Source: an uncultured Barnesiella sp.
GTDB lineage: Bacteria > Bacteroidota > Bacteroidia > Bacteroidales > Barnesiellaceae
NCBI GenBank assembly: GCA_944320995.1
Contig: CALUJQ010000001.1
Location: 1-64,000 of the forward strand
DNA: 64,000 nucleotides
Direction: 5' to 3'
In this document: one piece after another, positions 1 through 8,267 of the stretch
Numbering within the stretch: position 1 is the first letter of the stretch
Layout of the letters: each line of letters begins with the position of its first letter
Position numbers and translations under genes: made by a program
Notes under the pieces: model-generated
What the model saw: the letters and a program-made list of their open reading frames with translations, nothing else
The model's database searches: none
What the model was told of the DNA's origin: nothing

Positions 1-447
1 TGTGTGGTACATCAGATCAGAAACTCCTGTAAATATGTCGTTTATAAGGACAAGAAAGAGTTTACGGCGGATATGAAAAATATCTATAATGCACCCAACA
101 AAGAGGTTGCTGCCACAGAACTTGACAATCTGGAAAAGAAATGGGGAGGAAAGTATCCATACGCCATACTGTCCTGGAGAAACAATTGGGATGACCTGAC
201 TGTTTTCTTCCAGTTCCCGCTGGAAATCAGAAAAATAATCTATACCACGAATCTCATTGAAAATCTGAACGGGAAAATCAGAAAGTACACAAAATCAAAG
301 CTTTCATTCCCTTCAGACGATGCTGTAAAAAAAACCGTGTATCTTTCGCTTATGGAGATTGAAAAGAAATGGACTATGCCTATTTCAAACTGGGGCTTGA
401 TTATGAATCAATTTATGCTTATTTTTGAAAACAGAATCCAGATATAA
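1..447 (+). CDS. IS256-family (Mutator) transposase, C-terminal part
   Basis: This is the C-terminal part of a DDE transposase of the IS256/Mutator group; the reading frame is open to the window edge, so the true start lies upstream. The recognisable core is the segment reading [13 protein letters not shown], in which the Glu (near base 259) is the last member of the DDE triad, preceded by the usual helical region rich in Trp and Lys. About 148 residues are visible of a family that is usually near 400. The frame is intact to a TAA at 445-447, so the copy may still be functional, but the missing N-terminal part has to be seen to say so. Confidence 0.85.
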   Translation, partial: CVVHQIRNSCKYVVYKDKKEFTADMKNIYNAPNKEVAATELDNLEKKWGGKYPYAILSWRNNWDDLTVFFQFPLEIRKIIYTTNLIENLNGKIRKYTKSKLSFPSDDAVKKTVYLSLMEIEKKWTMPISNWGLIMNQFMLIFENRIQI

Positions 448-471
448 GGAGATACTTATAACTGAATCCTG

Positions 472-502
472 TTTCCATTTACACAAAATTTAGGACAGTG
501 TC
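472..502. repeat. probable right terminal inverted repeat of the IS
   Basis: The segment from TTTCCATTTACACAAAA to GGACAGTGTC sits 25 bases after the transposase stop. It resembles terminal repeats of IS256-group elements, which often contain a TTTTGTGTAAA-like core. The exact outer boundary is a guess until the left copy is compared. Confidence 0.55.
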
Positions 503-538
503 GTTTCAAAGGAACAGATTGGCGTTCTTTGCCGACGG

Positions 539-579
539 ACAAGGATTGCAGTGATAGGCCCTATCACTGCAATCCTTGT
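539..579. terminator. perfect 19-bp inverted repeat, probable terminator hairpin
   Basis: Arms 539-557 and 561-579 are perfect reverse complements separated by only three bases. The hairpin overlaps the last codons and stop of the minus-strand gene at 564-848 and ends 36 bases past the IS. There is no clear T-tract on either side, so a role in termination is inferred from position; it could equally be an insertion-associated palindrome. Confidence 0.5.
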
Positions 580-848
580 TGTGCACTATCAATTTTCCAG
601 TTATACGCCCCTCGGGCAATATCATCCACCTCATTGTAGGCATGTTTTAGTTCGATAGGGTCAAGTTGTTGCCGATTTTCCGCGTAACTAACAAGCCATT
701 CCCCGATGGATTTTTGTTGTTCGGAATCCTCGCCGCCGTATGCACGCATGACCTCTTTGATGTCCGCCGCTTCAAGTTGTCGTTTCTTGTCGGCAAGTTC
801 ATTATCGAGGATACCTAAAAACTCGCATTTAATTCGAGTAATTTTCAT
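564..848 (-). CDS. hypothetical protein, 94 aa
   Basis: This is a small, mostly helical, acidic protein with no signal peptide and no membrane segment. I do not recognise a family. Its composition (regular hydrophobic spacing, several Tyr and Trp, an ENRQQLDPIELKHAYNEVDD stretch near residues 57-76) looks like a real protein rather than a chance frame. It stands alone between the IS end and the LytTR regulator, and its 3' end lies in a long palindrome. It may be a leftover of an island disturbed by the insertion sequence. No function is proposed. Confidence 0.5.
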   Translation of the reverse strand: MKITRIKCEFLGILDNELADKKRQLEAADIKEVMRAYGGEDSEQQKSIGEWLVSYAENRQQLDPIELKHAYNEVDDIARGAYNWKIDSAQQGLQ

Positions 849-894
849 TCAGTCGTTCTTACAATGGAAAATCATGAGGCCGACGGCGGTGCTA

Positions 895-1629
895 TTATCG
901 TTTCTCTACTGCTTCCAGACCTCCGGCTGACAGTTCTACGCTGTATTCCTGCCCGGCGGGAGTGCGCAGGATACAGCATTTGTGTTTGTGATTAACCTTA
1001 TATATCAGGTTGCGGTTGAGCAGGAGAGTGCGTCCGGCGCGGATAAAGTGTTTCGTACCTAATTTATTTTCGATGACACCGAGTCTTTCCAGCACGATTT
1101 CCTCGCCTTCGGCCAGCATGATGCTGGAATAGTTGCCGCTGGCGCGCACGTAAATCACTTCGTCCTTGCCTGCATAGAGGGTGCCATTGAGGGTACGGAA
1201 AGGTACTTTCCTTGACGGGGCTTGGGGTTGCGGGGTCGATGATGAAGCTGTCGTGTCGCGCTCTTCGATGCGACGAATGGCTTTTGCCAGATCCGACACG
1301 TCTACGGGTTTCAACAAGTAGTCTGCGGCAGCGAAGCGGATTGCTTGCAACAGGTATTCTGAGTTATTGTATGCGGTGGTGAAGATAATGTGTGGCAGGG
1401 GTATGGCTTCTTTCAGTTCGCGTAGTAGTTCCAAGGTGGTGTGCCCTTGCAGTTGGATGTCGAGGAAGAGGATGTCGGGTCTATGGCGTAAGATGGCGGT
1501 GAGGGCGGTTTCGTAGGATTCGCAACAGGCTACCACTTCGATGTCGGGGTGGTAAGTTTCCAGTTTTTGGAGGAGTGAGAGTCGAGGTAGCCGCTCGTCT
1601 TCGACGATGATGGCGCGGAAGTTTTTCAT
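895..1629 (-). CDS. LytTR-family response regulator
   Basis: This is a 244-residue response regulator of the LytR/AlgR type. Residues 1-125 form the receiver domain, with the acidic pocket in VEDE (9-12), the phosphorylated Asp at 57 in DILFLDIQL, the conserved Thr near 88 and the Lys in LLKPVD near 107. Residues about 145-244 form a LytTR DNA-binding domain, recognisable by the GTLYAGKDEVIYVRASGNY start and the FIRAGRTLLLN segment. It follows the kinase gene at 1645-4545 by 15 bases on the same strand, so the two are almost certainly one operon and a cognate pair. LytTR proteins bind tandem direct repeats, and three fitting repeats lie at 4637-4688 between the divergent promoters. The likely target is therefore the lipoprotein operon starting at 4834, plus its own operon. 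Confidence 0.93.
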   Translation of the reverse strand: MKNFRAIIVEDERLPRLSLLQKLETYHPDIEVVACCESYETALTAILRHRPDILFLDIQLQGHTTLELLRELKEAIPLPHIIFTTAYNNSEYLLQAIRFAAADYLLKPVDVSDLAKAIRRIEERDTTASSSTPQPQAPSRKVPFRTLNGTLYAGKDEVIYVRASGNYSSIMLAEGEEIVLERLGVIENKLGTKHFIRAGRTLLLNRNLIYKVNHKHKCCILRTPAGQEYSVELSAGGLEAVEKR

Positions 1630-1644
1630 AGGCGGTGAGTTAGT

Positions 1645-4545
1645 TCAGAAATAATTATAGTGGCTGGGTACGAACAATTCGAAGCGAGTGCCGCAGGCTT
1701 GACCCTCCGGGGTTTTGAGGTCGGTCACGGTTTGCACGATATGTTCGTCGTTGCGTTGGTTGTATAGTTCAATCTGCTGTTCCATGATGCTGAGACCCTG
1801 TTTGGTAGAGGAAGTGGAGAATGTGGCTGCGGCTTTGCGTCCCACGCCGTCGTCGGTGACGGCAATGTTGATGCCGTTGGGTCGGGTGGTGACTTCGATG
1901 TCGATATGCCCGTTTCCCTGTTTGTTGCGTAGTCCGTGTTTCACGGCGTTCTCGCAGTAGGTGTGCAATATCATGTTTGGCACTTGTGTGTCGGTATCCA
2001 CGTCGGAGGCTACGTGGATGTGATAGGATAGGCTTTCTCCATAGCGTAGCTGTTCCAGCGAGAGGTAGAGGTTTATGTACTGTATCTCGTCGCTGATGGA
2101 ACGTGAGGGTTTGTCCACGTCTAACAGGGTGGAGTTGGTGAATCGCGAGTACAATGACAGGTAGTGGTTGGCTTCGGTGACCGAGTGGGTTTGTATGAAA
2201 TATTCGATTCCAGCCAGCACGTTGGCATTGAAATGGGGTATGGATTTCAGACGGATAGATTTCACCAGCAGGTTGTTCAATTTGATTTCGCGTTGCAGTT
2301 CGTCCATCTTTTGGCGATCGCGCCGCTTGTAGTAAGTATAGGCCAGTGTCCAAATGCCGCTACTCAGCCCCAATGCGATTACCAGCCAGAACCACCCGTG
2401 TTGCCAAAAAGCGGGTAACAGAAGGATTTCTACTCCGATGGGGTCCGACGATATATTGCCCAACATGGCCGATACCTCCAACCGGTAGTGCCCGGGTGGC
2501 AGGTTGTTGAATTGTACCTCACGTCCGGTTTGCGGTTGTGACCACTGTTCTTGGAAGCCTTTCAGGCGGTAACGGTAGCGCATGTTTCCGGTAGCGGAAT
2601 GGGAGATGGCGATGTAGGAGAAGCGTAGGTTGTGTAGTCCATGTTTCAAGCGGATACATCCGTCGGTATCGGCCGAAGCAGGTTGCCAGTGGACGTTGTC
2701 GGTTGAAGCCTGCGTAGATAGGAGTTCCAGTTTAGGAGAGGTGTATTGGTAAACCAACTCGTGCGGATGAAAGGAGACGGTCTGGTCCACACAAGGAATC
2801 CAGATGGTTCCGTCGCCGGTTTCGGCGATGTGGGCTGCCAAAGGCTCGATTCCCGTGAAACCGTTGTATTGGTTGAAAAACATGGTTTGCAGCAAGGTGT
2901 TGTCGGTGATATAGAGCCCGTCGGTGACGGCTACAATGAGGATATTGTCGCATGTTTGGTGAATCGAGCGTATCGGGTTGCCATAGCTTTGCACCAGCAC
3001 GGCGGAGTCGTTGCGCACAGTGTAAAGGTTTTCGCCCGAGGCTAAGAGGATTTCGCCATAAGGATTGACGGTCATGGCCGTACAGGAAATGCTGCTGTCT
3101 GGCAGGGCGATGTCCCGGTGTCCTTTGCCGTGTAGGCGCACCACGCCGTAGGCGGTGCCTACGTAGAGGTTGCCGTCTCCGTCGGAGCAGGCACAGAAAA
3201 TACCGCGCAGGCCTTCGTAGGTTTGGAGAATACGTCCATGTGTGTCGGTGATGTAGAGTGTCTGGCGGGTGGCTACGAGCAGGCTGTCGGCGTAGTTGCC
3301 CAAGAACTGGTAGTTGAGTCGCGGCAGTCCCAGCCAGCGGCACTTGCCGCCGTTGCAGGCCAGCACGTCGCCCATGCCCAGCAGGTAGGTGGTATTGCCT
3401 ATGCGGGCTGTGTGGGGTAGAAAGTAGTTATCCGTTTCGTGAGGATAGGATATGGGGTGTAGTTCGGGGGCATTCTGTCCGCACAGAAGGCGTCCGTTCA
3501 GAGTCCCCGCCAGCAGGCGTCCCTGTGCGTCTTCGTCGATGGCGCGCAGTATGTCGTTGTGATCACTCAGGCGATGGTTCACGAAATTCAGTTGGAAGAA
3601 GTTGTAAACACCTTGGTAGGTGGCCAGCCAAAGGTTTCCCTCGCGGTCGATGAACATCTGGCGGATAAGGTTGATGCCGTCCACGATATGTCTGACGCTG
3701 CCATCCTTCGAGAGGCGGTACAGGTTGTGGGCATCGTGTATGAAGATATTCCCTTTGCGATCGGCACAGGCAGCTACCCCATAGTCGGGTGCAAGGAAGC
3801 GGTAAGCCGCTACGAGATGCGTGCGGTCGCCGTCCACCTCATGGATGCCGTCGGCTGCAAAGAGATAGAGCCGCGCTCCTTCTCTCAGGAGCGAGTAGGA
3901 TTCGGCCACCCGGATAGGTGTCAGGGCGGTACCGTCGGCCTTTATCCGGCAGACGTGGTGGGTGGTGGGAATGTAGAATGTTTGTGAAACGCTGTCCAGA
4001 TAGACCCTGTGACAGATGTCCATGCTATCCAGTGTGGGGGATTTCAGTACGGTTTCCGCTCCTTCGGCAGTCAGGCGACAGATTTCGCGCCCATGTTCCT
4101 GCTCGTTTTCCAGCAGTACCAAGCCCGGCGGTAGCGAGTAGGCGTTGAGGTTGTTCAGTTGCAATTCGCGTCTGTTCAGTGGCTGTGTCCGCATGATTCC
4201 CTCCTTGTCCACCACATGTCTGCGCTTGAAGCCGAGAGCCCACAGACTGCCGTCTGCTCCGGGACAGAAGGAGAGGATATTTTCTTGCTTCCCTTTTAAA
4301 TAAGGTGTGAATTCAAATCCGTCGTAGCGCACGAAGCCACTCAATGTGCCAATCCAAATATAGCCTTTTGCATCCTGCCAAATGTATTCGGTGAGCATTT
4401 GCGGCAAGCCGTCTTGCGTGGTGTAGTGGCGGCGGGCATATTCCGAGGTGACGGAGACGGACTCTGCGGCGGCCACGGCATCGTTCGGCGGCAGGAAAGC
4501 CAGCACGGCGAACATACAAAACAAGATATGGCGTTTCATGTTCAT
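1645..4545 (-). CDS. LytS-type sensor kinase with periplasmic two-propeller and Y_Y_Y sensor
   Basis: This 966-residue membrane sensor has a signal peptide (about 1-26) followed by a long periplasmic part of beta-propeller repeats of the Reg_prop kind. Examples are IWQDAKGYIWIGTLSGFVRYD near 55 and DREGNLWLATYQGVYNF. A Y_Y_Y-type immunoglobulin-like domain ends with the phrase PPGHYRLEVSA, and one membrane segment lies near 715-740. The cytoplasmic part is a His_kinase (LytS/YehU type) domain with the phosphorylated His at 771 in PHFNAN, an N box in YCENAVKHGL and a G box in DDGVGR. Unlike the hybrid sensors of Bacteroides glycan loci, it has no fused receiver or AraC domain; the regulator is the separate LytTR protein at 895. 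The N terminus could also begin two codons later. The ligand is unknown. Confidence 0.92.
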   Translation of the reverse strand: MNMKRHILFCMFAVLAFLPPNDAVAAAESVSVTSEYARRHYTTQDGLPQMLTEYIWQDAKGYIWIGTLSGFVRYDGFEFTPYLKGKQENILSFCPGADGSLWALGFKRRHVVDKEGIMRTQPLNRRELQLNNLNAYSLPPGLVLLENEQEHGREICRLTAEGAETVLKSPTLDSMDICHRVYLDSVSQTFYIPTTHHVCRIKADGTALTPIRVAESYSLLREGARLYLFAADGIHEVDGDRTHLVAAYRFLAPDYGVAACADRKGNIFIHDAHNLYRLSKDGSVRHIVDGINLIRQMFIDREGNLWLATYQGVYNFFQLNFVNHRLSDHNDILRAIDEDAQGRLLAGTLNGRLLCGQNAPELHPISYPHETDNYFLPHTARIGNTTYLLGMGDVLACNGGKCRWLGLPRLNYQFLGNYADSLLVATRQTLYITDTHGRILQTYEGLRGIFCACSDGDGNLYVGTAYGVVRLHGKGHRDIALPDSSISCTAMTVNPYGEILLASGENLYTVRNDSAVLVQSYGNPIRSIHQTCDNILIVAVTDGLYITDNTLLQTMFFNQYNGFTGIEPLAAHIAETGDGTIWIPCVDQTVSFHPHELVYQYTSPKLELLSTQASTDNVHWQPASADTDGCIRLKHGLHNLRFSYIAISHSATGNMRYRYRLKGFQEQWSQPQTGREVQFNNLPPGHYRLEVSAMLGNISSDPIGVEILLLPAFWQHGWFWLVIALGLSSGIWTLAYTYYKRRDRQKMDELQREIKLNNLLVKSIRLKSIPHFNANVLAGIEYFIQTHSVTEANHYLSLYSRFTNSTLLDVDKPSRSISDEIQYINLYLSLEQLRYGESLSYHIHVASDVDTDTQVPNMILHTYCENAVKHGLRNKQGNGHIDIEVTTRPNGINIAVTDDGVGRKAAATFSTSSTKQGLSIMEQQIELYNQRNDEHIVQTVTDLKTPEGQACGTRFELFVPSHYNYF

Positions 4546-4576
4546 GCAGGAGAGGTATTAGCAAAGGCTTTGATTG

Positions 4577-4607
4577 CAAATATATTCTTTTCTACCGATA
4601 ATTCCAA
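4577..4607 (-). promoter_or_regulatory. promoter of the sensor kinase/LytTR operon
   Basis: Reading the minus strand, TTG (4607-4605), 20 bases, then TATATTTG (4584-4577) match the Bacteroidetes -33/-7 consensus exactly in the -7 box. Transcription would start near 4572, giving a leader of about 27 bases before the ATG at 4545. Confidence 0.7.
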
Positions 4608-4636
4608 TCTCCTACAACTCCTTGCTGAGAAAAATA

Positions 4637-4688
4637 CCCGTTCATGTATGTCGTTTCCCCGTTCGTGTAAATGGTAGGGCCGTTCGTG
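4637..4688 (+). promoter_or_regulatory. three LytTR-type direct repeats (probable operator)
   Basis: The nonamer CCCGTTC(A/G)T occurs at 4637-4645, 4658-4666 and 4680-4688, so starts are 21 and 22 bases apart, i.e. two helical turns. The second and third copies are identical over CCGTTCGTGTAAATG. LytTR regulators are known to bind nine-base direct repeats with a GTT core at this spacing. The array lies about 30 bases from the -33 boxes of both divergent promoters, which fits control of both operons by the regulator at 895-1629. Confidence 0.7.
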
Positions 4689-4709
4689 TAAATGTGAGGT
4701 ACAACCTAT

Positions 4710-4740
4710 TGTAAATTAAAAACTTATCTTCTATCTTTAA
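4710..4740 (+). promoter_or_regulatory. promoter of the lipoprotein operon
   Basis: TTG at 4710-4712, 20 bases, then TATCTTTA at 4733-4740 (one mismatch to TAnnTTTG). The start would be near 4745, leaving a leader of about 90 bases that includes a small GGAATG/CATTCC hairpin (about 4755-4768). Confidence 0.6.
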
Positions 4741-4833
4741 ATCGGAAGATCCGGGAATGGCGGCATTCCGAAACCTCTAACGGCTCTTCCGATGCTCATC
4801 AAAATAGATATAACTTACAAGAAATATAATATT

Positions 4834-6114
4834 ATGAAACCAAAAGTCTTCTACACTGCAATGCAGATTATCGCAGTTTATATTCTGTTAACAGCTTGTC
4901 TCTTCGCTGGGTGCGGAGGAGCAGGAGGTGTGAATTCTGCCGAGGGGACAAACCTTGCCGGTATGGACGAGCGCAAGCCCACCGCTACCGTGTATGACGA
5001 AACGAGGAAGATCAGTTTGTACGACCCCTATATGCATGATGCCCAAGTACTTACCATCTATTGCTTGCCGGGTTGGCAGTTGGTGGGCAGGGTGGATATG
5101 GAGGATTTCCAGCAGGCCAACGGTTCTCCCAATGCCCAAATCAAAGGAAGTGACGGAGCCAGGCAATTGGGCTTTTATTCCGAGATGGTCCGTTCCTACT
5201 ACGACGAGAACGACGGTGTGCCTACCGGACAACGTCACCCTTTGTTGCGCACCATGAAGCGGTCTTATACCACCGCCGAAGATTACCTGCAATATGTGGT
5301 AAGGACACAATTCCCCGATGCCCGCTCCATCGAATTGAAAGAGGTGCTGACTTATGATAAACTGCCGGACGTAATGAAGCAACGCTCCGACACATACGGC
5401 AAGGTGTTGCTGCAAAACTTCCAGAAAGGTCTGGCCAACTCGGTGATGGGCAGCAGTTTTGCACAGATACGTGCTGCCAAGTCGGATGCGGCAATCATCG
5501 GCTGTGTAATCAAGTTGGAGAATGGCAGGGAAGTGTACCATGTGGCGACGGCCATCTTTTTCATCATCGACCTGAGGATGCCTTATGGTACGATGCGCAC
5601 CATCGACCGTCGCTTATGGAACGTCATTGAATTGACCACCTATTCGGCTTCCAATGAATCGGACTTGGACTTGGCCGGCGGCGAAGCTTTGCGCATGAAA
5701 GGGACGGTTAAGTTCAACCCCCGATATTTGCAAACCATCACTTCCATGCAGCAGTCTTCCATCAGTCAGATCCAGCAAAATGTGCGGGCTGGAGTTCTCC
5801 GCAACCAGCAGCAGGCCGCCCGAATCAGCGAGCAGCTTCGGCAGAATGCCGCCGAGATAAGTGACATACAGATGTCCATGTACGAGAGCACCAGCGCTAT
5901 GCAAGACCGCGTGGCCGCCCTTCGCAGCGAAGCCATACGGGGGGTGAATCCTTATGTGAGCAGCGACGGTACGGTGGTAGATGTGCCCATAGGTAGCGGC
6001 ACGCAGGTGTGGAGCACGTCCGATGCCAGCACGATTCTCTCTTCTGACAGTTATTTCTTCAACCCCAACATAGGATCGACTACCGAATACCAACAGATGC
6101 AATTGCTGCATTGA
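4834..6114 (+). CDS. large lipoprotein with C-terminal coiled coil, unknown function
   Basis: I place the start at 4834 (MKPKVFY...), since the codons from 4792 are polar and the signal peptide begins here. A hydrophobic stretch ends in a lipobox, LFAGC, so the mature 400-residue protein is a lipoprotein. The middle (roughly 60-280) is a globular domain I cannot assign. The part around 290-375 is rich in Gln, Ala and Ser with heptad spacing (QQSSISQIQQNVRAG, LRQNAAEISDIQMSM) and is probably a coiled coil. A Ser/Thr-rich tail follows. It is the first gene downstream of the LytTR repeats and heads an operon with two small lipoproteins and an outer-membrane barrel, so a cell-envelope role is likely. 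No enzymatic motif is visible. Confidence 0.8.
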   Translation: MKPKVFYTAMQIIAVYILLTACLFAGCGGAGGVNSAEGTNLAGMDERKPTATVYDETRKISLYDPYMHDAQVLTIYCLPGWQLVGRVDMEDFQQANGSPNAQIKGSDGARQLGFYSEMVRSYYDENDGVPTGQRHPLLRTMKRSYTTAEDYLQYVVRTQFPDARSIELKEVLTYDKLPDVMKQRSDTYGKVLLQNFQKGLANSVMGSSFAQIRAAKSDAAIIGCVIKLENGREVYHVATAIFFIIDLRMPYGTMRTIDRRLWNVIELTTYSASNESDLDLAGGEALRMKGTVKFNPRYLQTITSMQQSSISQIQQNVRAGVLRNQQQAARISEQLRQNAAEISDIQMSMYESTSAMQDRVAALRSEAIRGVNPYVSSDGTVVDVPIGSGTQVWSTSDASTILSSDSYFFNPNIGSTTEYQQMQLLH

Positions 6115-6174
6115 TATTATATTGCCCCAAAAAACAGATATATACTAATTATTAACCATTAAAATCAAATAATT

Positions 6175-6801
6175 ATGAAGGACATGATGAAAGGAAAATT
6201 CTATTTTCACTTTGTGTGGCTGGCTGCATGGGCGATGATAACGCTGGTCTCCTGCTGCAAAGACAAGGACGATGCCCCATCTCTTTCCGAGGACACCATA
6301 GAAATTACAAATGGCTGTGCGTTGAGAATGGGCTCCATTGATCCATCGGTTTCCGAATTCAGTGGCCATAACGTGGTTCTTTTTGAGAAAGGGATCAACC
6401 CCAATAATTTTTATATCATCGGATATGGTGAGCTGGGAACCGGCAGGGTTCTTAGTATTAATTGTTGCTGCCTGAATGAAGAGGTTGCGAAACTGGAAAG
6501 AGGGGAGAATAGGAAAACGTGCTATGACTTGCTTGTCTCCGGTACCTACACATGGGACGGAAGCATGGACGACAAACACTTGCGCATTAAGAATGTTTCT
6601 TTCGATTTGTATGAGAATGACAGAAGGATAAAGAGATATCACTCTGATAATGGAGATATAAAGGCATGTACGGTCGAAATAAAGCGGGGCTATTTGGGCG
6701 AACAATACGAAGTTTCCGGAGAGATCAGCCTCACGAACGGGGAGAAATTCGCGATTGTTTGGAAAGGCGGTGCGATCCAACACAGGTACAGTGCACAGTA
6801 A
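6175..6801 (+). CDS. small lipoprotein, unknown function
   Basis: This 208-residue protein begins with a signal peptide ending in a lipobox-like LVSCC near residue 23, followed by an acidic KDKDD linker typical of Bacteroidales surface lipoproteins. The rest looks all-beta, with a LVSGTYTWDGS turn and a C-terminal EVSGEISLTNGEKFAIVWKG pair of strands. The next gene has the same order of motifs (LKLVSGTYKFS, then a strand pair ending in GAKIAGHY), so the two are probably distant paralogues. ATGs at 6175, 6184 and 6187 are all possible starts; the signal peptide works with each. Confidence 0.75.
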   Translation: MKDMMKGKFYFHFVWLAAWAMITLVSCCKDKDDAPSLSEDTIEITNGCALRMGSIDPSVSEFSGHNVVLFEKGINPNNFYIIGYGELGTGRVLSINCCCLNEEVAKLERGENRKTCYDLLVSGTYTWDGSMDDKHLRIKNVSFDLYENDRRIKRYHSDNGDIKACTVEIKRGYLGEQYEVSGEISLTNGEKFAIVWKGGAIQHRYSAQ

Positions 6802-6885
6802 TGTACTCTGCACATAATCCCTGTTTCTTGTGGGAGTGCCGGGAAGTATAGGAATAAGGTAAGAAAACTTTAAAAACAATCAATC

Positions 6886-7428
6886 ATGAAAAACATTCTA
6901 TTGAGACTGAAAGAATATGGGGCGGTAGCCATGGTGCTGTTGCTGTGTGGGACGGCTGTTTCCTGCGATAAGGATGATGACATAAAAGTCAATGCCAATA
7001 TGTTGAATGTCAATGGGTCCGAGATGGGGATAGGAGAAGCCACGTTTGTAGAGTATGGGACAGCGGGTTCGGGTATCAACTGCGATGTACTACTCTGTTC
7101 GGAGGGTATGTCTTATAATATCTACAACGGACAAGTTACCGGCCGCGGCGTATTCGTCTATTTTGAATTCATCACTTCGGAGAGTCTGAAGCTGGTCTCC
7201 GGGACCTACAAATTCAGTGCTTCTGAGCAAAAGCCGGGTGTATTTACCGGCAACTCCTACTATGTCGATACCCGTTCCGGAGGCGTTAAGGCGGCAGTGA
7301 AAAAAGGGCGTGTCAAGGTGTCGAGCAGTGGCAACAACTATTCGGTTCAGTTTGAGTGCGAGTATGAGAACGGAGCCAAGATAGCCGGACATTATCAGGG
7401 AATTCCCAGCTATTATCAAGTACAATAA
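6886..7428 (+). CDS. small lipoprotein, paralogue of the previous gene
   Basis: A 180-residue lipoprotein: signal peptide ending in AVSC at about residue 27, then an acidic DKDDD linker. The remainder reads as a beta-sandwich with alternating hydrophobic strands, including RGVFVYFEFIT and the SGTYKFS motif shared with the protein at 6175. No catalytic residues stand out. It lies 84 bases after its paralogue and 53 bases before the barrel gene, in the operon governed by the LytTR repeats. Possible roles are ligand binding or assembly at the cell surface. Confidence 0.75.
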   Translation: MKNILLRLKEYGAVAMVLLLCGTAVSCDKDDDIKVNANMLNVNGSEMGIGEATFVEYGTAGSGINCDVLLCSEGMSYNIYNGQVTGRGVFVYFEFITSESLKLVSGTYKFSASEQKPGVFTGNSYYVDTRSGGVKAAVKKGRVKVSSSGNNYSVQFECEYENGAKIAGHYQGIPSYYQVQ

Positions 7429-7481
7429 AAACCGGGAGATATGAGGTGATATTTTGTCTAACTTTTAAATAAAGAATGATT

Positions 7482-8006
7482 ATGAAACGAGTGATTATGT
7501 GGGCTATCGCCCTGTTTATGGTATCGGCAGCGAATGCACAACTGAGCAAAGGAGATTTACTGGTAGGTGGAAATATTGGTTTGGGTCTGGATATTACTGA
7601 TACGGGAGCAGATTTTTGGGGGAACAGCGGGACAGACGTGAGTGTGAGCTTCGTTTTGTCACCCGAATTGCGGTATATGTTCACTGACAATTGGAACGTT
7701 GGAGGATCGGTGTGCCTGATAGTGGCACCCGGCGGCACAAGCGAATTCTCCATCGGCCCTGTGGGCGGCTATTATGTGTCGTTCAACAAAATTTTCGGTA
7801 TGATGAATACCGTAGGAATGGGTTTCGGAGTAGCTAACAAGAAGTTTGCATTCTCTTTCGCCTATACTCCCGCACTTACTATTTCCCTCTCCAAGAAGAT
7901 GTATCTTGCGTCTTCATTGGCTTCGATGGGATATAATTCGGGGAACAAGGCGTTTTCTATCAATCTGCTTCGAGGTGGAGCCTTGGGATTCTACTATGTG
8001 TTCTGA
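7482..8006 (+). CDS. small outer-membrane beta-barrel protein
   Basis: A 174-residue protein with a cleaved signal peptide (ends AANAQ). It continues with the alternating aromatic/glycine strands of an eight-stranded outer-membrane barrel: LLVGGNIGLGLDIT, VSFVLSPELRYMFTDNWNVGGSV, GPVGGYYVSF. It ends in the C-terminal aromatic YYVF, which is recognised by the BAM machinery. The Met at 7482 gives the better signal peptide; 7476 is two codons earlier. Barrels of this size are usually structural or adhesive proteins. As last gene of the operon it is followed by a strong hairpin at 8065. Confidence 0.82.
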   Translation: MKRVIMWAIALFMVSAANAQLSKGDLLVGGNIGLGLDITDTGADFWGNSGTDVSVSFVLSPELRYMFTDNWNVGGSVCLIVAPGGTSEFSIGPVGGYYVSFNKIFGMMNTVGMGFGVANKKFAFSFAYTPALTISLSKKMYLASSLASMGYNSGNKAFSINLLRGGALGFYYVF

Positions 8007-8064
8007 GCAAGAAGGAGACTGAGATGAAAGCAGGCGTGTTTTGAACCGCCGGTTAATGTAAAGA

Positions 8065-8094
8065 GGGGGCGGGAGGTTGACTCCCGCCCCCCTT
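8065..8094 (+). terminator. GC-rich terminator hairpin
   Basis: Arms GGGGGCGGGAG (8065-8075) and its complement (8081-8091) with a five-base loop, followed by only a short T-run. It closes the operon that starts at 4834. The stretch 8095-8267 behind it holds no gene I can support. Confidence 0.75.
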
Positions 8095-8267
8095 GATGGC
8101 ATTGTCTGTCCTGTGTATGTCTTTCAATAGACGGTGTTTCCGCTTTATTGTTTCAGTCCCCATCGAAAGTGCGGATATTTCGGATGCAGACATGCCTGTT
8201 TCACCCTTCCTTCTTCTTTCTCCTTCGATTGTTGGCCGCCGTTTTGTTGCAAGAAAGGAATTTGTGA

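Larger units (their letters stand above)
1..502 (+). mobile_element. right end of an IS256-family insertion sequence
   Basis: The transposase fragment is followed 25 bases later by a sequence typical of IS256-group termini, an AT-rich stretch ending in GGACAGTGTC (about 472-502). The left end is outside the window, so the target duplication cannot be checked. Confidence 0.7.

Noticed and set aside
895-4545. Fusion of the kinase and LytTR regulator as a hybrid two-component sensor
   Set aside because: There is a stop at 1645, 15 bases between the genes and a good start at 1629; both proteins are complete, so they are separate.
6145-6879. Minus-strand open frame opposite the small lipoprotein at 6175
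   Set aside because: The plus-strand frame has a signal peptide and lipobox and fits the operon; the opposite frame has no feature and no promoter.
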